From Gnetum montanum (taxonomy: Eukaryota > Streptophyta > Gnetopsida > Gnetales > Gnetaceae), in the NCBI GenBank assembly GCA_015680685.1, contig MNCI01005801.1, forward strand, positions 181,559 through 245,558: a DNA stretch of 64,000 nt. Direction: 5' to 3'. This document shows, one piece after another, positions 57,537-64,000 of this stretch (positions within the stretch are counted from its first letter, which is position 1; each line of letters opens with the position of its first letter). A program made the position numbers and the translations under genes. The notes beneath the pieces are model-generated. The model was not told where the DNA came from. It did no database searches and saw only the letters and a list, made by a program, of their open reading frames with translations.

Positions 57537-60500
57537 AGGTTAAACCAAAATGCTCTTTTAAGTTGAAAATAAAGATGATAGAGTAAAAGTAGTGTTGAGC
57601 TCAACCTCACCCATGCCATGCATGGGGCCATAATCAACAATACTTTGAAGAAGCATAAAAATATTAGCCTATGGGAGTGGAAGTCTCGTAAATCACTCTA
57701 TCAATTAAAAATACATGTGCTATTCAAATTTGACCTTTCTCAAAAATATCATATTGGGACCTTAAAGTTTTTGAATTTTACTTACCAAATGTTCCACTTC
57801 ATGTCACATTAGTTCATCTAAAGGTTTGCATGTATAAATTGTACTAAGGGTTGGAAATGATGCCCATGGTACTTATGGAAGGAAAATTAAGTCACATCTA
57901 AATTTAAACATTGCCTTTCAAACATCAGTTTGCTTAGTATTGTGTATGCTTTATAGGCTATATTATATGAGCACCATAAATATAATCTACAAGAATTAGT
58001 AAGTATGATTTTAATTTATTAGTAAAATGTAGTACAAAGGTCAGAAAGCAAGAAACAATGAAAATCTGAAAACTTGCTTATCAAAATAAAAACTATTTCA
58101 TTTAAATAATTACCAAAATAAGTTCAATGAAATATAGCAATAAATACTAACTTTATAAATATCTTAAATAAATTAAAAATACGAAATACAAATGTGAATC
58201 CTCTTATGCAAATGAGTGCTAATAACTTGTTTTTGCATGAGATTGCCAATGTTTTCATGCCATGTTAAGCCATTAATTTTTAAAAACAACATATCTAATA
58301 ATACTTAAATTAATCCTAAATTAATCCTAAGTTACCAACAAATGATAAACGGATTCAATGGAAACAATTTATTGATATGGTTATTTTAGCCCTACAACTC
58401 CAAAATAGTGGCATACTACAACCCCTTTCTATCCTGATTGTAATGGTCAAGAACATTGTCTCTCCTTATTTTACTTACCTTTTTCTGCAATGGTGGGCAA
58501 TCCGGTATTCTCTCTCCTCCACAAGTATTATTCCTTACTTTTCTTACCAATTTCCCTATAACTGGATGATTTCGGTGTTCTCCCTTGTTCCACAATTGTT
58601 AGGTTTAGCATGTATCCGTAACAACAATTACTTGAGAGTAGCAACAGTTACCCAAGAGACGTCGGGATGACAAAAGGTGGCAAACGTTACACGGGAGCAA
58701 GGCAGCGGTTGCGTCATTCGATGAACAGTAGTTGGTAGAGGCCGCTATGAAGAAGGGAGGGAGCAAAAAGGAAGGGAGGACACAGAGCCTGCAGCCAGCA
58801 GGGGCAGAGCCTCTTCTCTGATAATCAGGGCCTTCTCTCTCCATGCACAGATGGCAGAAAATTGGGGTGCAGGTCTCGTGCGACCGCTAGTACTCTCATA
58901 GGCAAGACACCGACAGCAGGCTCGTGAGATACATGACTGATGTGAAAACAGCAGAGGCTCCATGTCATCCTGACAGCAACTCGGGCAGGGCTCATGAGAT
59001 ACGAGACTGATGTGAAAACAGTAGAGGCTCCATGTCAGCCTGACAGCAACTCAGGCAGGGTCTCTTCAGAGATGAACAGTAGATTGCGGGGCGCACACAG
59101 GTTACATGCAGCAGAAAACGAAGCGTGGTGCTAGACAGTTGCAGCTTGCATGTCCATCTGTAACGGACAGCGTTTTTTCTATTTTGTTTTGTTTCAGTCA
59201 GTAGAAGTCTTCTTTCTCTCTACCTGTAAACAGAAACCCAGTAGAGACAGGCTGCATGCACAGGTAGCACAAACCGCAGCAACACTGCTCTCTCTTTTCC
59301 TGCATTCTGATACATAGCTGTTCCAACCCAAAAATGGCGGTGCAGCAGTGACACCAAAATGGCATCAACATCGTTTTTTTTTTTTCTTTGTTTCTCTGCT
59401 TTTAAATGGTTCATGGCCTCTCTCAATAGAGAATCAATGCTGAATGCCACAAAAAATGGCATATGGTAGTATTTCTCTGATGTGCAGACCGCACACTAGA
59501 AGACAGCGAGTGAGTAACAAACAACTTTTACATTTCATTTTCTCTTGTGCACAGAGACACAAAAACCAAACGTGATCCTAGTAGTCACGTTTCTCTTCCT
59601 TGGTCCATGTGACATATGTGGGATCTATCTTCCCTTTTCCTCATCCACCAACACTTAAGAGTAGCGTTGGAGTAGCATCCACAATGAACAGATAGCAACC
59701 ATAGGCAACAGAGTAAATATGCATTTTGATTTTGGATTACTTTTTGTATTCTTAAAAATTACACAAACATTCAATTTAAATTTTCAACTATTTTGCTTAA
59801 TTCATTATTTTTAAAATGTCACATACCCCTCTCCAGCTAAAACTATTTCTGTACCATACAGGATGCTCTAGGAGATAATTTCCTAAATCCAGTTTTCGGG
59901 TGTTGGCATGTTCAACATGTATGCATCAACAAGTAGATGCTGATAAGATTACAAGAAATACATAAATGCATAAAGTATTTCAGAATGCTAGGCAGGGATA
60001 GACATGGACTCACAATTGACTTTGGAGTAATGCAGAAGGTAGAGACATTAAAAAATAGAAAATCATGAGCATGCTTGAGAAGACTTGGAGATTTTTTGTT
60101 TTCATGAGCAAGAATTTACTATTGTTTACTTTTAAAACTTTTTATAATATTTTCCAAATTCAAAGTGTTAACTTGGCAACAGTGCCTCATAATATCCTAG
60201 CTATCTTCCATGGTTACCCATCTTATACTAATCATAATTTTAAATTATTCCTATTAGCTTTTAGAATGGAAACTTTGTTTTACACTAAACAAGCCATTTT
60301 AATTTTCCTAACTAAATTTCAATGCAGTCATTTATTTTCATTTCATCGTTGCATTATGATGCCTTCCTCACTTCGAAAGTTTGTGACCACCTTGAAACTA
60401 TGCATGCTTGAGTTTACATTCTTTTTTCTTTGAATTTGAAGGCATATTTAGTTGAAATTATGTTACTATGTAAGGTACAAAGGCTGAGACACCCCGATGA

Positions 60501-61884
60501 ATTAGCTTTATTTCACAATCCTTAACTGCTATAAATGCATTAACAAATGAGGTGTTAAATTATAGATGAGAGGTCTTGCTTAGTAGCTCCATGTCATAGG
60601 TTCCATTTCAGTAAACAACATTGCATTATGAATTTTTTAAAAAGTTGTGTTTCATATAAACATTATGTAGTAAGACATTCAGCTTTTGAATCGTATTCAA
60701 ATGAGGTGGATCACAGAAAACCCAGGCATAGACAATATAGAGCAATTGTGGTGCCATACGATATGTCAAATCCCAATCCGAATGCCTACCACGACATATT
60801 TTCATCAATCCAATTGCTCTTCTTCACCTCTGTTGCGGTGCAGACTTCTAAATTTTACCATGGTTTTCATATTTCTAAATTTACCATGGGTAAATGCATA
60901 CATGGCATTAGGTGCCACATAAAATCGTGGGCAGCTTTAGACGGTCAACAACAAACAAGCAAGTTGAAATAGGCAGCATCCAGATGAAAATTCACAAGCA
61001 TAAACAACAATATAGACGCTGCCTATATCTTACCATAATGATATTTAAATAATGATAATGAGAGAGTGGAAAGTGGTGTACTGTGATAATGAGAGTGGAA
61101 AGTGGCATAGTGTGGTAAGGTATAATTGGCATGAAGGATGTTTGGTCCATAAATGGTCTACGTTGAATGAGATGTGGAATAACATATAACAATAAGCTAT
61201 GATGGTTGATTGCAAGTAATATACACAAAGTAGTGAGAATAAAGTAGGGCTTTGCCTGCCATAAAATTAAGACTTGAAATCAAGCGAGGTTATTGGAAAA
61301 GACTTCCACCTTTATTTCCAAAAACTCTAATGCTCTTCTCTGTGTATGGTGAAGAAGATTATCTACTGGATTTATTTGTTTGTCCCTTTAGATTTTGGGA
61401 CAACTTGTTAAAGTAGACTTATGACACAAGTAAGTGGAATTCAGTGCAGCAAATTTTAAGTTAAAGGTGACCCAATAAGGAGGAATTTTCACGTACTCCA
61501 CAGAGGATTGGATGGAAGAAAAGACGTTCTTAGGTTGTTGAAGCATTGCATGAACGAAGTTATGAAATTCAAACTTTTGAGATAGTCACAGTAAAAATTA
61601 CATGTTAAAAGAGGGTTTTTGGTGATAGATAAACAAACATCATCATCACAATTAAAGCTACTGCATACCACATTTCTGAGGTTGCCTCAAGTGAACGTGA
61701 TGTATTCCACTGTCAAAACTTTGGCCTTCCCATGAGGGTCTTTGAATTTAAATATTGTATGCTTGAAGTAACGTGAATTTGCTAAAATAAAAAAGAAAGG
61801 CAGGTTCTTAGAAGATTCATTAATCCATTTCATCTGCTTTCTCATATATACAATTTAATTCTCATGATTTCTTCCTTGCTTGTT
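57537..61884. repeat. Segmental duplication, copy 2 (partner 9117-13451)
   Basis: Collinear with copy 1 from AGGTTAAACC to CTTGTT. Differences include a 70-bp tandem expansion at 58922-59061 (units starting 58922 and 58992), a short duplication at about 61049-61110 and scattered substitutions. The non-matching flanks are GAGGAAAAG on the left and GCCTATGCG on the right. Confidence 0.9.
60668..60835 (-). pseudogene. RLP C-terminal tail remnant in duplication copy 2
   Basis: Partner of the remnant at 12230-12362. The minus strand reads in pieces GRHSDWDLTYRMAPQLLYIV and WVFCDPPHLNTIQKLNVLL. In the alternative frame it keeps the glycine-spaced GIRIGI membrane motif. Identified only through the other copies in this window. 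Confidence 0.5.
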
Positions 61885-62254
61885 GCCTATGCGTTGGAGA
61901 TTCATGATTCCCAAGAAAATTTCACGAACGATTCGCGATGGATTCCGGCATGCATACAGAAGCATGTAAAGTCCGCATTGGCTACGTAAATGATAATTTT
62001 TTGTGCAATGGTGTCTTGATTTTCAACTGTTAACAATAACATTCATTGTCCATTAAAATCTTACCTGTTTTTACTGCACATCCAATGTTACCTATTTTTC
62101 CTGCAAATCACGTCCGCGTTCTACTACCACGTCCACGTTCTAGACCCTCCAAATGCTTGTATTTTTTATTTCTCTTTTCTAGCTCTAAAATTCTTTATTT
62201 CATCTTTAGTTTTTCTCAGTATTTCACTGCATCTGCGTGTATTGATGAAGGAGG
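61885..62254. other. Unassigned stretch, no gene recognised
   Basis: No domain recognised. Some CG dinucleotides survive around 61915-61975 (TTCACGAACGATTCGCGATG), which is unusual against the CG-poor surroundings. Confidence 0.4.
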
Positions 62255-62344
62255 TCTATGAAAAATATCCAAAAAGAAAGGTCCATATCGTAGTCTAATT
62301 TTCTATGAAAAATATCCAAAAAAGAAAGATCCTTATCGATTCTT
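62255..62344. repeat. 47-bp tandem duplication
   Basis: Two units start TCTATGAAAAATATCCAAAA at 62255 and 62302. Confidence 0.85.
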
Positions 62345-62563
62345 TACATATCGATGGACAACTATGGCATATATAGTATATTAGCTATTGTCCTTTTTTA
62401 TGTACATAAAAAAACTATCTCACTTATTAGTTGTTTGGTTCAATCATTTTTTTCTTTGAGGTTCTTTTAAAATTTTGTCAATGTTTTCATGTTTGATTAC
62501 AATTTGTTCAAGGAGATAAAATATTTGGAGGTTCTCGGTGAATCATTTTTTTCTTGTTATTTT

Positions 62564-62957
62564 TCGAAACTTTTTCTTTTTGTTTTGTACTTTGGTTAAA
62601 TACAGCAAGAGTAATGATCCAACCCAATATCATAAATTTTATGTCCCTATCTTTATTTGACATTGTAGAGTTTAATGTTTCTGATCGTTCGATTCCTTTT
62701 TCGAAACTTTTTCTTTTTGTTTTGTACTTTGGTTAAATACAGCAAGATTAATGATCCAACCCAATATCATAAATTTTATGTCCCTATCTTTATTTGACAT
62801 TGTAGAGTTTAATGTTTCTGATCGTTCGATTCTTATTATTTTTTGAAACTTTTTCTTTTTGTTTCATACTTTGGTTAAATACAACAAGATTAATGGTCCA
62901 ACCGAATATCAGAAATTTTCTGTCCCTATCTTTATTTGACATTGCAGAATTTAATGT
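62564..62957. repeat. Tandem array, unit 137-142 bp, nearly three copies
   Basis: Units start TCGAAACTTTTTCTTTTTG at 62564 and 62701 and a variant at 62843. All contain AATGATCCAACCCAATATCA or a close variant and CCCTATCTTTATTTGACATT. The first two are almost identical, while the third is more diverged. The frames across it (62554-62736) simply repeat and are not a gene. Confidence 0.9.
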
Positions 62958-64000
62958 TAGGGTGAATGCTTGAAGAAAATAGACTAGAGATTTTAGAGAA
63001 AAGAGAACAGATTCTCTTAGTTGAATATTTATTATACTTTTCATCATTTAACAATTTCGAAACAACATTTTGTTTAGTTGCTTGCCTCATCGAGACCATT
63101 CTTTAAATTTTTAGATAATTGAGTTTTTATTTTTGAAGTGTGTTTAAGTTCTCAGTGCATCAATGTCGTGTCACTCTTTGAAGACATACTAGAAAAAAAA
63201 TTACTGAAGTGCTTTTGCATTATCATTAAGCTTCTAGAAAACATTTCACTTTAATCAATTAATTCCTCTGGTACAACGTTTTGTTTGGTTTCTAGTTTAA
63301 TTGTAGTTATGACATTTTTTTTCTAGGTTGGTTGCTTTGTTTCTTTTGATCAAAGCAGAAAAGATTGATGAACAGAATCAAAATTATGCAGACCAAACTC
63401 TACTTGCAGTCGTTAGTCAAATCCCTTTTGCATGCATTAAAGCTACTTTCACTATTCTTCAACTTGGGCTTTATTCCTTCATTCAAACAAACAATTTTTT
63501 CATGATGCCATATTTCATATTTTATGAAATCCCACCCTTGTTTCAACAATTATTAAGTACATTTGTCTATGATTTTTAGTTTTTTTTCTATTCCTTATTG
63601 AAATTTCATCTTGTTATTTTTAAATTTATCACTATTTTGTATTTTTAATTTTTCCCTGACTCTATTATTGCTTTGTATTTCCAGATTTATTGCATTGAAT
63701 GACATTTTAGTGTTAAAGCTCTTAAAACATTTTTCTAAAAGCTCTTTGCTAGCAAAAAAAAAAAAAAATAGATACCCTTAGTCAATAATTTGGAAAATTG
63801 GTAGGTATAGCTATTTGTAATTTTTTTAAAATTCATTTTAACTTTTGTGAAAAGGAGTAGTCATATCTTATTTTCTAATTTTTACCATTAATATTTACAA
63901 AGTCATAAAGATGAGCTCTATTCAAGACATAGATAGCAATGAAAATGAAATAGATAGTACTCTATTGGAGGAAAATGCATCGTAAAAAGAAAATGTCTTA
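62958..64000. other. AT-rich intergenic DNA to the window end
   Basis: Poly-A and poly-T tracts (for example at about 63752-63769), no recognised gene. A frame at 63328-63579 is hydrophobic and matches nothing I know. A frame opening at about 63911 (ATGAGCTCTATTCAAGACAT) ends after about 23 codons. Confidence 0.4.

Noticed and set aside
62554-62736. 60-codon frame with repeated FETFSFCFVLW and FSKLFLFVLYFG
   Set aside because: It is a translation of the 137-bp tandem repeat, not a gene.

Overview
The window is AT-rich nuclear DNA from a land plant with a large, repeat-laden genome. It carries Ty3/gypsy LTR retrotransposons primed by plant tRNA-Asp, a LINE-1-like remnant, plant receptor-like protein (LRR-RLP) fragments and an eroded tRNA-Val(CAC). 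Old nested Athila-type elements and slow decay would suit a gymnosperm, but that is inference. I see no intact cellular protein-coding gene. One 332-base gap (36218-36549) and single N positions at 18703, 45535, 45792 and 46722 mark assembly joins.

Layout. 1-5300: intergenic DNA and a broken LRR-RLP gene on the minus strand (2757-4700). 5329-9116: element A, a deletion derivative (LTR, tRNA-Asp primer site, gag, truncated LTR). 9117-13451: first copy of a 4.3-kb segmental duplication whose partner is 57537-61884. 13452-19500: intergenic DNA with an RLP tail, a LINE remnant, an RLP fragment on the plus strand and a tRNA-Val(CAC)-like gene. 19506-24279: element F, 5'-truncated and missing RT to integrase. 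24460-45088: element D on the minus strand, split by another minus-strand remnant (E), which is in turn split by element C (31843-40272). 45090-45400: the end of an unrelated LTR with an initiator-Met-type primer site. 46087-56045: element B, the most complete retrotransposon, with LTRs, primer site, gag-PR-RT-RH-IN and a 5-bp target duplication CTAAG. 56051-64000: intergenic DNA, the second duplication copy and tandem repeats.

Elements A, B, C, D and F belong to one superfamily. Shared traits are LTRs bounded by TGATGAG...CTCATCA, a tRNA-Asp primer site where that region survives, and a GGGGGTA-type polypurine tract. All coding copies are broken, largely by C-to-T and G-to-A changes. The two most interesting signals are in non-coding parts. 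First, the LTR promoters carry GATATC motifs at a 14-bp pitch, placed exactly 18 bp before TATAAATA in six LTRs. Second, a purine-rich motif AGTCATGGGGG occurs three times in the 3' region of both B and F, not only beside the 3' LTR. The RLP fragments on both strands suggest a decayed cluster of receptor-like protein genes invaded by retroelements.
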